A DNA stretch of 64,000 nucleotides from Heliocidaris erythrogramma (GCA_025617745.1 CM046872.1:1622976-1686975), one strand, 5' to 3'; positions 1 through 13,471 are shown, counted from the first letter of the stretch. Notes: generated by a model not told the origin, from the letters alone. A program made the numbers and translations.

Positions 1-3000
1 TCTACAATTTGATAATCTATATTATCAATTAACCCTTTTGTTACCACAAGACTAAAATGCTATTCACTTAATGTGAATAGTGTAGTTGACATTGGTATTT
101 CTTCAAAATATTCCATTACCAAACCTCGAGATTTGCTTTAACTTACAAAGAGGTTTCGTCGTCTTCCCTAGCTGTTGGTAAGTTCTTTTTTTTTTCGTCT
201 TCTTCTTCTTTTTTTTTTTTTTTTCTCCATCTTTCCCTGGGGTCGTGATGATAAGCAGTTAAATTATAGTTGTATTAGATTTATCAAAAACAAAAAAAAA
301 AAAATACAGAAGCGAATCCAGGATAGTTTGAATGGAGGGGAAGGGGATTTCCTAACGTTTATTTTCACAGCAACATGATTTCGGAATTCCCTACGGCCTC
401 CTTATTGGGGTCTTCAAGGTGGAAGAGGAGAGACATAATTAAAACCATCAATTTTTAACCGTGAATTATCAAGAGTCCCAAAAGTCTTCTCAATTTTCTA
501 AGGGAGACACCAGATTTTCCCCTTGAAAAGTAGGACTTTTAGCTCCTCAAAAAGGTAATTTTCATCAGACTCTCTTAGCACTTAAGGGGTAGGGGAGAGA
601 CGGGATAAAATGAATTTGTTTCAAGCCGGGAATATGATTTGGAGAATCCCAACAGACCTACCAATCCCTTAAGGTGATCTACGGGATTTCCCCTCGAAAA
701 AGGGTGCAATGCCTTTTATCTTTTGCAAAATTCAATATGCATGACACCAAAACGTTACCATTTAAGAAAAAAATCTTCAGGCCAACTATTTTGATGAAAA
801 ACCCTGACAAAGTAGAAACCGCTTGTTGGGAATTGCTTAAACATGTTTAATGAGCAATCCATTTGGGGGGGCTATGATTTCAACTTTCTCTTCCCCATTA
901 TAATTAGAAGACAGTGCTGGTCATTGTTATTAATTTGGTTCTAATTTAGTTATAGTCTCCCAAAGGGAGTTCCAGGATTGTGTAAGGGGGAGCAATTCTA
1001 AATAGATTTGTCTGATACCCCCCCCCCCCCTCCCACCTAAAAACAAAGGTTTTCGTATGCTTCCGGTCAAAGCTTACTTTTAAAAATCTGACTAACACAA
1101 AAAATGCCTACAAATTTTCAAAAGCCACATTTTGCCTCCTCCCTCCCAAATTGTCCAAGTGGTCTCCCATGCATGTGATGGTTTTTAATGGAAACTTCGG
1201 CTTCATCTTATGTCGCCACCAATCCCGCCATTATATGAAATACCTAAATATATTATTTAATCCGCTGCCTTGTTGAAAGGCTTGACTGTATAATATCAAT
1301 GCAGTTCCCCTGAATGTCCTTGAGTCGGCTTTGTATAATTATATACGAGGTTTAAAAGAAATGGAGGACCGCTCACGGCTTGCGTTAAAAGAACATGATA
1401 AACCATGACCAGTAAAGATTAATAAAAACATATATAGGAACATTAACTCTCCCCCCCCCCCCCCCCTTTCCCCATTGATAAAAACAAATCTTGAAACCAA
1501 CCTTCTTTCGGGATAAAGACGCACAGTATAATATGTAACCGGGCATCCATTCAACACAGTATCAAGTTTCTTTAATCTTACAAGACAATTTGAATAGATA
1601 TCTTCCTCTGAAAGATTATATCAGGCCTGAATCGAGGGTTTGTTTGAGAAGTACCGTAAATATTATCTTGTCTTTTTTAATTAAGAATCCCTTCCTCGAT
1701 GAACGTCTTTGCCCGAAACGTCGTCTGCTTCTGATCTGGGCGTACGCTTCAATGAATAGACTTCCGTTGTGGCGCCAAAAAATCAACATAAATAATTAAA
1801 GCTTAACATTGATAAAGAGTCCCAAGAAGATTATGAATGACAACGCCATGTTTAATCAAATACCCTGTCAACCCGGGGCGTCGCTAGAACATTTTACGAG
1901 GTGGTGGGGGAGGTTGGAAGGGGGGGCTTTGACATTAATTTTTTCTAACAGTTGGGGAAAAACAAGTTTTTTAGGCTTTTCCATTTTCCCGCAAGAGGGT
2001 AAAATCCTTAATTAACCAGTTTACTCCTAAAAAGAAATCATGGTCAATGAGTGAGAGAGATTAAGAGTGGGGAAATGTTGCATCCCCTCCCCCTCACCAC
2101 CGCCGCCCTCGCACAGTAAACATTTCGCTGAACGTTTTCAGCACAAGCACATGATGAAAGATGGACCGTCGTTTTTAATTTGTTAGGGAGTTAGCGCAAT
2201 CATTTTGACTGACAGCGTTGGAAAATCCAGGTTACACGCGGTCAGGTATTTGCATCGTAAAAGTTTGTTTCATAATGTATCTGAAATATATTATAATTAT
2301 GAGCACATCAAATTGAATATTCATCAATATCATGAATATGTCATGTTGATTAGGATTCATTTTTGTGTGATTTATTAGTTTGTTTAGGCCCATTCATAAT
2401 TCAATATTTGCATTATTACAATAACATGGTGAGTTAGTGAAGCGTAGAAGAGGGATGGAGTGTCCGAATTGTATTCGAGTGTTCAAGTGTTCGATAATCA
2501 TTTTTTAAAGTAATTTTGTCCTGTGATCATTCACCAGTTATTTTTTTTTTTGATAACATGGATGTTAGTGCAAAATACAAATGAGAACCTGCATACCATC
2601 TGGCTTCGGGAAAAAAAATGTGTTGGACTACGTGGGGGTGTTTAAGTTAAACTTCAAATCTGCGATAGTTAAGCTTCGAATCTGCGATAAAGTAAAAAAC
2701 TTTATGCGACAACTGCTTTCTTTTACGTTTATACAAACTCGTATCAATAAAACTAGGTCGAGTTATACTGTGCATAATTATTTGTATGATTTTCCCTGTA
2801 CTAGTCTTATTAATAAGGCGCCTGTATGAGTTTATGACCTTATACATGATCCAAACTGTAGAAAGCTATATAGATTTTAGTTTTTGATTACAGTCCATTA
2901 ACGGACTAATGAAAGTATAGCCACTGGGTTTAAGCTTCATACTTTATCAACTTGATAATTACCTTTCTGCCGGTTTGATTAAAATTCATTAGCATGATTA

Positions 3001-3270
3001 GAGCAATGATTGATGTATTCATTATTTATTACAAGCTTTTATTAGCTTAGAGACGGATAGGGCACTCCGTACTTCATCAATTTTATACTTCATCAACTTT
3101 ACAGAATAAAAGATGCTGCAAATTACCCGACAGATCACTGTTTTGTAAATGGAGCACTGTGACGATAAAATGTACATCAATTTTACCTTACAAAGGCAAA
3201 CAAATAATAATTCACCTTGATTTTTTTGTTAAGAGAATAGTGTATAGTGTTACACATAAAAACTTCCTTC
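1..3270. other. Intergenic DNA, no gene seen
   Basis: No open frame here has exon-like character: no splice-flanked open stretch and no recognisable motif. The stretch holds A/T runs, poly-C tracts near 1019-1030 and 1449-1466, and repeated G-rich phrases such as GGGATTTCCCC variants around 640-700. Nothing in it is assigned a function. Confidence 0.6.
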
Positions 3271-3281
3271 CACCCCCTACA

Positions 3282-3385
3282 TGCTCTCTCTCCCCCTCTC
3301 TCTCTCTCCCTCTCTCTCTCTCTCTATATATATATTTCTTTCTCCCTCTATCACTCTCTCTCTCTCTCCCTCCTTTCTTTATTCC
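3282..3385. repeat. CT/TC microsatellite with short TA core
   Basis: About 100 bp of nearly pure CT dinucleotide with a short TATATA interruption. Overlapping open frames in several phases are artefacts of the dinucleotide. Confidence 0.9.
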
Positions 3386-4712
3386 ATCCTTCCCTCCATA
3401 TCTCACTCTTACTTCCCCTGTGTCATGTTTCTGAGCTCAAGAAGTTTAATCTTTGATGAAGATTTATTAATATGTCGCCGGATTTCTCCACTACAATTTT
3501 CATTGCGTGTCCCTGTTATTCACAGTAATGGACTATGACAGGCAGCTATTGCTGATGAATGGTACTTTTTATACTGTGTGTATTAAAATTATAATCTATT
3601 GTGCTCTTATGTTTGATTTACTCCCATCAGTTTTTATTTTCTCTGTCATTATTAAAGAACAATTAAGCCTATACCAAATTCAGAAATGAAATTTGTACAT
3701 TATCAAAATTCGTTAGCATCATCTCATCAAAGCTCATAAAATGAAAAATTGATAATCATTCTCACTCGTTCACTTTACTCCAACACCAGCGAATATAGAT
3801 TGTCTCATGCAATAACAAAATTAATTTCATTTCTATCCGTACCATTAATTAGACTAGTACTCATTATCGTCCTTTCCACAAGAGTTCTAAATTATAATTA
3901 GCATGTCCATATTTATTCACTTCATATTTTGACAAGGTTCTTGAATTGCTTGACGTTTGTCTTAGAAAGTGAAAAATAAATCACTGAGAAGGTTCTTAAC
4001 ACTTGCTGTGCCGTTGTGCCATTTGGCACAGAATTAACACACAAATCCCATAGAAGAATATTTATGTGGCATACAAAGAGTTAAATGATGTCTGTCTAAT
4101 AGTGCAAACATGAAATGAAAATGATCATTTTATAAGAATTGTCTTTGTCCCGCTGTACGAATAATCATAACAACTAAAGAAGTAAGTTCAAAAGAATTCC
4201 GTACCCGTGTCACCACCTTGCTTTCCATATAACCTTCTGTCTTGATTTTTCGACATGTTTGTCAGTTTCAAATCGAATATTAAAAGAGGAATGCAAAATA
4301 ATTATTGTTGGTTCTTAAAAACCATTCGGGAAGCTATTTCATGATTATGATGAAATCCAACACCTAAAGGAGGGGGGGGGGGGTAAGGTGAGAGACAGAA
4401 AGAGCGGAAGAGAAAGGAAGGCTAGAAGAAGAGAGTATGCCTAAATCAGGTTTCTATACATCGTAGACGTACCATGACCATAATAGCTAAAATATTGTCG
4501 CTATTTCCTTTCCGAGATGGCTGTGTTATGACACGATTCCTGTCTACTATGCCATTCAGCTGTCGCTAAGTATGCGTCTTAGAGGTGCCTCACCACTTCA
4601 AAATGGGATGAAAACCTCCCTCAGACTACTCCAAATCCCATCATTCACCACTCTTCATTTTTCTGTAGTATTTTTTTATCCAATATCCCCTAAAATGTCC
4701 TCCATTTCTTCT
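3386..4712. other. Non-coding stretch, nothing recognised
   Basis: AT-rich DNA with a poly-G run near 4371-4382. No exon, RNA gene or terminal inverted repeat was identified. Confidence 0.5.
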
Positions 4713-4716
4713 TCTC

Positions 4717-4777
<61 letters not shown>

Positions 4778-4830
4778 CCCTCCCCACCTCTCTCTCTCTC
4801 TCTCTCTCTTTCTCTCTACCTCTCCTTTTT
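4713..4830. repeat. CT microsatellite
   Basis: Roughly 115 bp of CT repeat with CTTT and TATC interruptions. It has the same composition as the tracts near 3300 and 14300. Confidence 0.9.
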
Positions 4831-5199
4831 AATTGCGCTTTTACACATTACCCAAATGCTTGGCCCAGACGACGTCTTTACGAATAGATGCTTCTTGACG
4901 CAGGGATACAATTTTTTTCCCTCTCAAAGAAACTACAAGCATGTACAAATTGTAAATTTCGTATTAAAATACCATTCCAGTTTCAGTATCAATTTCGGTT
5001 TATTTATTTAAATATTCAAAGCTTGGCATAGCTGTTTTTTAGCATGTCCGTACAAATCCAGGTTTATTGTTTGTTTGTTTGTCGTTATAGACAAATACAC
5101 TGTTGAGTGAACAATGGAATTTTGAGAGCTATAATAAGCTTCTATTTTCTATTTTTATTATATTGTTTGTCCTTCATTGTTTCATAACATAGGCACCAT

Positions 5200-5345
5200 C
5201 CTCGATTGTGTCGACCCCATACTCTCTTCTGCAGAGCGCCATCTTCGACTTCATGTCGCCAAGCCTACGCCAAACCTACTATGACTGGCGCAAATAATCT
5301 GAGGAGATTGAAGAGCGCCATCATAAAGAAGAACCAACCAACCAA
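5200..5345 (+). repeat. Dispersed repeat, copy 1 (AACC-tailed)
   Basis: First of three copies of a ~100-bp unit built around AGCCTACGCCAAACCTACTA and a GACTGGCGCAAATAATCTGA block. It ends in an AACCAACCAACC tail. A simple-sequence tail on a short non-coding unit suggests a SINE-like retroposon, but no tRNA A/B box is evident, so this is inference. Confidence 0.6.
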
Positions 5346-5819
5346 TTAATAGGGCACACATAAGTAATTCATCCGCTCGCAATGCATGCCGGTGAGGCGG
5401 AGCAAAGATTATTTGAAATTAATTGATTAGAAATATTCATATAAAATCGATTGATTGTCTTCAGTAAATTTAAAAAGCGTAAATGGTGTTTAATAGACAT
5501 ACTCTTTTCAGTTTGACACCTTAGCCGAAGTTGGCTAGCTTTTTATTATTTTTAAAGGATTTATTTTAGCACTGGTGCACTTCCACTGTTTCTATGTGCA
5601 AATGGGCTGAAATTTCGGCTAGCCTTGTTTCAGCCTAAATATCTTTTTTTAACGGCGGGAAAGTGCCCAAATTAGGTACTTTATTTGAGAGATATTTATA
5701 TTTTGTCTCTATTCTGTGAATTTAATCGATTTCTACCGAGGGGTGTTCGAAATATGATTTATAGACAACGTTCGTTATAACACGTGAGTGAATGGGGCCG
5801 TGAATTACTTATGTGAGCC

Positions 5820-5935
5820 CTATAACACCATTTTCACCACAAAAAAGTCGCTCGTGGGCTCTCCGAAGCCTACGCCAAACCTACTAATATGACTGGCGCA
5901 AATAATCTGAGGAGATTGAAGAGCGCCATCATAAT
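5820..5935 (+). repeat. Dispersed repeat, copy 2
   Basis: Second copy of the unit seen at 5200-5345. It is preceded by ATAACACCATTTTCACCAC, which also precedes copy 3. It has no AACC tail and runs directly into LINE coding sequence at 5936, so it may be part of that LINE and not an independent SINE. Confidence 0.6.
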
Positions 5936-6130
5936 GATACTGGTCTCTGTGAAGCGTGTCAAGAATTTAAGACGATTGAACATTTTATTTTATATTGTTC
6001 AAAATACGATAAAAAGAGCCGTCTCTTAAAGGAAGGATTAAATTGAAAAATCCTAATTTAAAAGAATTATTGATGTCTAACCCAATTTTCACTCGATCCT
6101 GTTATATAACTGATCTTGATGCAAATGGGT
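5936..6130 (+). pseudogene. LINE ORF2 C-terminal fragment (CCHC motif)
   Basis: A short + strand reading frame encodes CEACQEFKTIEHFILYC. The spacing C-x2-C-x7-H-x4-C is that of the C-terminal cysteine/histidine motif of many non-LTR retrotransposon ORF2 proteins. It breaks down after about 35 residues and no reverse transcriptase core lies next to it, so this is a relic. A TA microsatellite (6150-6170) and a poly-C run (6194-6213) follow. Confidence 0.5.
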
Positions 6131-6329
6131 AAAGAGTAAAAAAAAGATATATATATATATATATATATATATTAATGAACAACTGGAATTTCCCCCCCCC
6201 CCCCCCCCCCCCTCTGTTATTTCCGATTGGTTGCTTGCGTATCTTGATATTATAGGGAATAATCACGAATAATCACGATCGACAGCTCACTTAGGAGATG
6301 GGATACTAACATCTTATCGTACTAATGAT

Positions 6330-6465
6330 GACCAGTAATAACACCATTTTCACCACAAGTCGCTCGGGGGCTTTCCGAAGTCTATGCCAAACCTACTAAA
6401 GTGACTGGCGCGAATAATCTGAAGAGATTGAAGAGCACCATCATACCAAGAACCAACCAACCAAC
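6330..6465 (+). repeat. Dispersed repeat, copy 3 (AACC-tailed)
   Basis: Third copy of the unit at 5200 and 5820. It shares the ATAACACCATTTTCACCAC leader with copy 2 and the AACCAACCAACC tail with copy 1. Confidence 0.6.
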
Positions 6466-6540
6466 GCTATGCAAGCAACATCCGTTATGATACCTTCAAT
6501 TCTAATTGTTAGAAAAAGTCACATAGAAGTTGACAATACT

Positions 6541-6654
6541 CAGAGGCGGCGGAACGTTTGGTTCGGACAATGGAAGTGGGGTGCACTTTATGTTTGGCGG
6601 ACAAAAGGTGCCCCTCCACTTCAGTTGTCCGAGCCCGATGTTCCGCCGCCTCTG
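6541..6654. mobile_element. 114-bp hAT-type MITE
   Basis: The sequence begins CAGAGGCGGCGGAAC and ends with its reverse complement. The arms pair nearly throughout, so the whole element folds as a hairpin. It is flanked by ACAATACT (6533-6540) and ACAACACT (6655-6662), an 8-bp duplication with one mismatch. CAG...CTG ends with 8-bp duplications are typical of hAT elements. It has no coding capacity. Confidence 0.8.
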
Positions 6655-6662
6655 ACAACACT

Positions 6663-7844
6663 ATCATCCTAATTCACATATAATTAGTCGATAAGATTGG
6701 TACTTTTATTTTGGAGTAATTGATTACCTTCCATACTGAGTGCTTCTTTGCTGATACTGTGAATAGAATGTTATGGTTCACGGATCATAGTCGATGACAA
6801 CACGAAACCATTATGATCATTACATCGGTCTAATATAGTTCGGTTGCAAAGTAGTCCAATATCATTGGAGCTCTTTTCATGTTCCCAATTATCTTAATTA
6901 CCTATGCCTATAATATTGTATATCTTAATCTATTTCCGTCAGTAATAAAGATGGCACTGTTTTGACAACAACTTTTTTTTTCTTCTCGATCCACTCTCGA
7001 CAAATATTTTTGTATTTTAGATAATTATGTTTCTTGTATAAAGCAAGATGGCCTATATCAGCAAAAGCGGACTGAGTTTAACGTAAAGCTTAATGTATTC
7101 CATTGATTTTTGGAGTATCAAGTGCTGACCTATTTAGTCCGTACAGGTTACTATAGTTATTTATGGAAATACATAAACATAAATAATTCCTCATGAAATT
7201 AAAGCAAAAAACAATTCAATTTCGATATTATTTTCGTTATATTAATTACTATACATAAAGATAATGGTAATTTGTTTAAGGGATACAGAGACTTTGCTCT
7301 CCTTAAAGGTAAAGGTGAGTCCTGGTCATGCGATTACATTATGAAAGAAACTGTTTCAAAGTAATTTGGGAAAGACTGATCATGTCTACATAAGAATTGA
7401 GGTTTTGCTCATCACAATAATAAGAAACTGATCCAATCTCGCTGAAAAGCACATTCACGGCACACAGAAATGGTTACTGTCTATTGTACTGCACACACAC
7501 GTGGCATGAATATTCGGCCCGAACACATCAGCTATTTCTCGGCATGTTTAGAATATGAGGGCATTTTAAGAGCAATCCTTTCAGGTGACATTTCTACTGT
7601 GATGTTCTTCCAACATAACAGGAATGACAAAGCTCACTAATTATTTTTCACCGGGAAGTTTCCCAGAACTCAATCTTCTCTTTAAGTCTCTACCATGGTC
7701 TCTGCCCATTTTGTCGGGTTAAAAGTGGAATAAAGTAATCTTGCTTTATGAATCCCGGTCGCATGGTTTCAGACATCTCCGATTTAATAGCATTTGATAA
7801 TTAATGAGAACGCTCGATCGTAAGGCATTGTCATTGTAGCTTGC
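6663..7844. other. Non-coding stretch, nothing recognised
   Basis: AT-rich single-copy-looking DNA. No exon, TIR pair or RNA gene was seen. Confidence 0.5.
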
Positions 7845-8395
7845 ACTTGGGTGTTTCCATTTGCTGACCCACTTTTTTCTGACACCCTGTCACACTTTTT
7901 CTCCATTCACTTTGTACACAGGGCTTTTTTATTTTTTATTTATTCTTTTATGAGACAGTTTCCGTGATTGGCTTTCGTGCTAGTAAATATTCTTTAGCTA
8001 TCTAATTGGTTTTTTTTTATTAGGAGAGGCTTGGTCTGATTCCGTTTCTGTGATTTTCTTTTATGCTATTGAATATTCATTAGCTATGTAATTGATGTTT
8101 CAAAACAGTGGTTATCTTTCGGTCGCGCGATAAATAAAGTTCCTGAAAATGACTCTTTAAAAGCGAGAAACTTTTAAAATGAGTCAACTTTGTGATCTTT
8201 GAGGTATGTATTTTGATTTGGTAATATTAAAAAGGTTAGTTGAAACTGACGTATATTTGTTCTCAGGAACATGTTTGGGGGCTGACAGGGTTTGAACTTT
8301 CCTGCTAGCCGCAGCTGCCCGGGGACGTGCCGGGACCTAGTCATGCAAGGGTGAAATGCAGAATGCTCCGATAAGCAGCGTACATTTTCAGACAT
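7845..8395 (-). repeat. Dispersed repeat R1, copy A
   Basis: Read in reverse complement, this segment matches 21340-21926 joined to 23641-23765 in order. Shared blocks include one around ATCACAAAGTTGACTCATTT, one around AAATCACAGAAACGGAATCA and one around AGTGGGTCAGCAAATGG. It is an uninterrupted copy of a repeat that is split at the other site. No coding potential is evident. Confidence 0.75.
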
Positions 8396-8788
8396 AAAAT
8401 TGGCATGACTGCATGAAAAATTATAAATTAAGAGAACAGAGGTACTTAAAATGTGTGCATATCACAAAAATCCTGGGTTTTAGTAAAGATTTCGTAATGA
8501 CGTACAAAGCTCATTATTTGGAATCTAGGATGTTCCTTCCCAGGTAATTTATCATTTTGAACTTTGAAGGAAATAAAAACAATGGCCCGTATTCTGAACT
8601 CCGGTTTAACTTAAACTCCAGTCTAAGTGTGGTTTAAACCCAGTCTAAATCTGCCCTTTAAACTGGAGTTTAAGCAAAACACTTTCTGAACTGCGTTTTA
8701 GCTTAAACTCCAGTCTAAGTGTGGTTTAACTTTGTACAGAAAGTTAGACTGCAGCTAGGGGTAGTTTAAGCCCGGTTTAACATCCAAT

Positions 8789-11700
8789 ATGGCCGACCTC
8801 CTAGCTGCGCTACGACGGAGAGATCAACTCGCAGACTTGCTAGAGAGGGTGCATGCTGGTCTAGAGAGGCTCATTATTGAAAGAAAAAACCCACCCCACC
8901 TCTATGACGACGATGAATTCTTACACAGATACCGTCTAATGAAGCAGACGACAATGGAATTGAATCGCCAAATGTCTCCTGCACTCGAGCGTCACACTGC
9001 TCGCAGCGATTCACTCCCAGTCCACGTTCAAGTGCTAACGGCCTTGCGTTTCTTTGCAGTGGGTGAGTATCGGCGTACCGCGCATCATGCATAGCCTAGC
9101 GCCTACGGCATGTACGGAGTACGAGGACGGGTGGGTAGTGGGGAGAGCTGCAAACCCCGTAAATTCCGCGGCCAAAACAGAAGATAAAGCGAAAATGGAA
9201 AAGAAAGAGAGAAATAGAAGTGAAGAAGGTAATAAAGAAATAAAATGAAAGCTGTAAACTTTTCGCTCGGCCACTACACTGTCTCCAGATCTAACTTAGA
9301 TCGACGCTGTTATTTTTTTTATTTAAAAATAAATCCGAACTGACGAGTACTGTACTACTAGGGTCTAGGCCTAACGTTTAATATTGAAGTGTACATTGCA
9401 GATCGCAACCGGATTAGGCCTAGCCGAAATTTGGAAGTTGGGGGGGGGGAAATAATACCGGTAACTGATTATTTTAAAGAAGAGAGAAAAGGGGTTAAAT
9501 TTTGATTTGCCGTAGACTAACTTAAATTGAAATTGCTATAAATGCCACAATCAAAACGTAAAAACTTTAATGTTCATTCATTGAAGTAGATTGGGAATAA
9601 GACCTCATTTTGCAATGCGAAAGCTATACGGACGGTACGGACGGCGCTGCCTTTGGCTAGTCAGCCGTGGTTGAAGCGGTGGAAACCAGTGCGTGTGAAG
9701 ATATTGTCTAAGTATGCTGTATTAAAATCATGAGTGGTTTCCTGTGTCGGGAGGATGCCCAGGCATTGGTCAATATCTTATATATATATATATATATTTG
9801 TGTTTGATATATTTACCTATCTAGGTCTAATAACATTTTATTTAATTTAAGAAAATACAGTGACCACGGAACGGGGGGGGATGTAGGAAAAAAATCGCCA
9901 AACCTTCAAAAATCGATCAGTAAGGGCTTATGGGGGCCCAGTTTCCCTCCATAATTCCCCGACAAGCAAAAAAAAAAAAAAAAGGTCCTCAGTCTAAAAA
10001 AAGCGGGGGGGGGGGGGCACAATCGAGAAAATGGCAGGTCGTCTATGCCTATGGTCAAAATTCATACTTCTCTTCCAAAAGGGGGGGGGGGCACGGGCCG
10101 GCTGTGCCCCCCCCCCCCCCCCCCGGATCCGCCACTGGATCTACCTACATCACAAAATGGAAAAGGGAATAAGTCTACTTCATGTTTAAACCTAATCTAC
10201 GGACTAGGCCTGCACATTGCAGCAATTATTTTTGATAGTGATAGGGTGATCACTCTTATTATAATTTACATTAACACTGTCAAATCTAGACCATGTTATT
10301 TCGATATCCTTGCACTCCACACCTCCAGGATCCATAGACTGGCTTGTGAGAGGCATGTGTATTTCCCCTTTATTTTACTGATTCTTTATCGTATACAGCT
10401 ATGTTCATTTAATTCCCCTACCCCCACCCCAACGATCATTTATTAAATATATCATAAAGAAATATGAGAAAATTACAATGCCCCTACCGGGATTCGAACC
10501 CGGGACCCTAGATTACATGAACAGTGCTCTACCAACTGAGCATTTATTACTTTTTCATTTTAATTCTCTTTTTTTTTATGCAGGATCATTTCAAATCCTC
10601 CATGGCGACGAGGTTGGAGTCTCTCAACCCTCTCTCTCGAGAATTATCCTTGATGTGTCAACTCAGCTTGCTCAGTGGCGAGCAAGGTACTGTAGCTTTA
10701 AATAATTAATTCAGTGAAGATAGTGGAATCATTGGATGCATACATTGTATTTTAATGCCTTAAGACATGAATCTTAAATAGATGATAACATATTTCTCTA
10801 TTGGAGTATATATTCCCAATGCTTTCCTAAATAAATTGAATTAATTCAGTTATGCGGTGGTATGACTGTATTGTTAAATAGCAGTACGAATGTTTATTAA
10901 ATTTGACGCTTTATGATAAAAATAAATCTGTGAATAGGAGTGGTTAAGCATCTCAAAGCAAACTGTGTAAAAGTGATGGAATATTCTTAAAATAATGAAG
11001 TATTATATGATTAACAGATTATAACATGAAACATAGAGATATAGATTTTTCTCATGAGTTTTGTGATGTCTCAATGATTAATGATTATGAAGGTCACACG
11101 TGTGGCGGAAAGTGGGTCCGTATACATATCCCGATTGTACCAATAATTATTAATCAACATTGTGCATGAATATGATACTGTCTTTTCTGGAATAGAGCTA
11201 AGTGAACTTCATATTTTAGAAGTCATGATTTATTTCCCAAACATTTTGTTCTTTTTTCTGACACAACAGATATATCCATTTTCCTAACACAGCAGAGGAA
11301 GTTCTCCGTACACAACAGGAATTTTACGACTACTGTCATTTTCCTGGGGTTGTGGGTGCAATAGATTGCACCCATGTCCCCATAAGATCACCTGGAGGTG
11401 AAAATGGGCAAAGATTCCTCAATAGGAAAGGCCGATTCTCTGTGAATGTTCAGGTATTTATATATCTTTAAATGGTTTGATAAATCACAGGGATGGAGGG
11501 AAAGCTTGTTTAAAGAATTCTTTAAACATTGTAATCTAACAATGGATTAAAACCCACAGTTTAAAGAAAAAAAAAAAATCCTCCAATTTAAGTTAATTAC
11601 TCAATTTTTCAATTAGTAAAATTTCTTGATTAATGCACTATGAAAGAGCTTCAGATAAGCACAATTTGTAATTACATTAACGATTCATGCTCAAATGCTT

Positions 11701-13471
11701 GTTAGCCTGTGTTTATATGCTCTCTTCAAATTTCTTTTTTTTTTTTACGAAACTTTCCCTCGTTACCATTCCTGGATGTATATGAAAGTCCTTAATATTG
11801 TTTAATAACCTTTGTTTTTGTTCATATTTCATTGGCATTATTTTTTAGGCTGTCTGTAACCATGGTGAACTTATTACCAATCTTGTGGCGCGTTGGCCCG
11901 GAAGTACTCATGACTCCCGGATTTTTCGTGAATGTATGTTGAAAGACAATCTTGAAAGAGAAACTCATGAAGCAAAGTGGCTCCTGGGTGACAGTGGGTG
12001 AGTACCAAATGATGGTTTTGAAACTGTTTGCAGTGAAACCCCAGTTACACTGGAGGTATTGTCATCTGCCAGCTTCTGACAATACTGGTTTGGATTCACC
12101 TTAAAGAGGTTTTTGGAAGTCTGTTAAAAGTTATCCATGTTCGGAAAAGTCGTCTTCCAAGCACATTAGTTGGTGGAAGGTTTTGCATGTCATCATATGT
12201 AGTTGTTTGAGATAGCGTGACAGTTCATTGAGACGGGGGTTATAATCTGAAATCGATGTTATTATTTATGTTATTAAAACAAAGTTAATTATCAGATCAA
12301 ATCAAAATTAGGAAAAGTCATTGGTTAATGTCTGGCTGCATACGCGTGAAGTTAACTGTTTATTCCGCACAATTTCAGTTTGATATGACAATTAAAATTG
12401 TCCTCCTCAACTTTAAAAGATATTATTGATAATACGGCCGGCACCAATTCCCAGTTTGCTAATCTCAAATAAATTGCCAAACTTCTTTTACTATTCGGAT
12501 TTTGATACTTGAAATATGTTCTACGAGAAATTGTTATCTTTTATTTCCAGCCATTCCAGAAAGTTGTCATGCATGTTGAACAACATTGCTCAAATGAACA
12601 TGAAATGGGGTTTAAGCTATTTATTAGCTTGTTGCCCCCCCCCCCCCCCCTTTCTCTCTCTCTATATATATACCTTTTCATTAAGCATTTATGCTAGTTT
12701 TCTCCAATTAAAATCCAAATCCATAATTCATAACCACCGCCTTACTTTCCTCCAACCTTTATAGCACATTTAAGACTCGCATTAAATATTCCAATTAAAG
12801 ATACCGTAGCATTTAAGCACTTTAAAGAAAAGGTTCTGGTAAAGTTGAAAAAAAATTGTAATCTTTTGCTTTTTTTTTTTAATTTTCAAAAATTATCATT
12901 GAATTAAATTTCCATTGGAAATGATTGATCTTAAAGTAATCTAATATTCAAACTATTCAAAGTATGTGAAGAAATAGCTCAAAGGTTTGGACTAAACTGA
13001 CCATGCATATATATATATATTTTATTTTTAGGGTATTGAGCTATATTTATTGACAGCCAGCTGGTTCATTTCATCCAATGTGCGTTATTTTTATGTCATT
13101 TTCTACTCACTTCTATTTGCAGGTATGCATGCTTACCGTACCTCATGACCCCAATACTGAATCCGGTAGACAGAGCACAAGTGCGATACAACAGGGCTCA
13201 AATAAGAGGGCGAAATATCATCGAACGCACCTTTGGTATGATAAAGAGGCGGTTTCCCTGTCTCAACGAATTGAGACTGAAGCTTGAAACAACTCTGATC
13301 ACAATAGTAGCAGTATGCGTTCTCTGGAATATATCAGTTATGCGTAATGAGCCAGAGTTGGATGGTCCGGAGGTCCCACAAGTACCAGGTGACCAGCTAC
13401 CTCCTCCAGTGGCAAATAATGTGGCTGGTCATCTGAGGCGACAAAGAATCATTCAAGAAAATTTTGTATAA
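8789..13471 (+). CDS. HARBI1-like: HARBI1-like transposase (DDE nuclease), five exons
   Basis: Exons are 8789-9062, 10584-10686, 11270-11453, 11849-11997 and 13123-13471. All introns are GT-AG and all phases match, giving 352 codons and a stop, close to the ~350 residues usual for HARBI1. The N-terminal part includes a helix-turn-helix-like block around VGVSQPSLSR in exon 2. The DDE nuclease follows: first Asp in AIDCTH (residue 158), second in LLGDSGYA (235), Glu in IERTFG (271), 35 residues between the last two. THDSRIF and GMIKRRF are family hallmarks. No frameshift or stop was seen. The assignment of catalytic residues is by family pattern. It would cut and integrate the element's ends in the nucleus with the Myb-like partner. 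A possible AATAAA signal lies near 13711 or 14036. Confidence 0.9.
10479..10550 (-). repeat. tRNA-like fragment (degenerate)
   Basis: On the - strand there is a good T arm with B box (GGTTCGAATCC) and a D arm GCTC-AGTTGGTA-GAGC, but the anticodon arm pairs poorly, position 33 is not U, and the 5' half of the acceptor stem does not pair with the 3' half. It is therefore a tRNA pseudogene or tRNA-derived SINE head, lying in intron 1 of the transposase gene. The apparent peptide MPLPGFEPG on the opposite strand is just this T arm translated. Confidence 0.6.
12632..12675. repeat. Poly-C, CT and TA tract in transposase intron 4
   Basis: A C run of about 18 bp followed by CT and TA repeats, within the intron between the fourth and fifth transposase exons. 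The rest of that intron (11998-13122) shows nothing else. Confidence 0.8.

Noticed and set aside
3212-3538. Several 60-90 codon frames over the CT repeat
   Set aside because: They are poly-Ser/Leu or Arg/Glu translations of a dinucleotide repeat and are open in many frames at once.
8874-9274. - strand frames overlapping transposase exon 1
   Set aside because: Antisense shadows of the real exon with no independent support.
10478-10705. Frame starting MPLPGFEPGTLDYMNS that runs into transposase exon 2
   Set aside because: The first part is the translated T arm of a tRNA-like sequence in an intron. The true exon starts at 10584 after CAG and joins exon 1 in phase.
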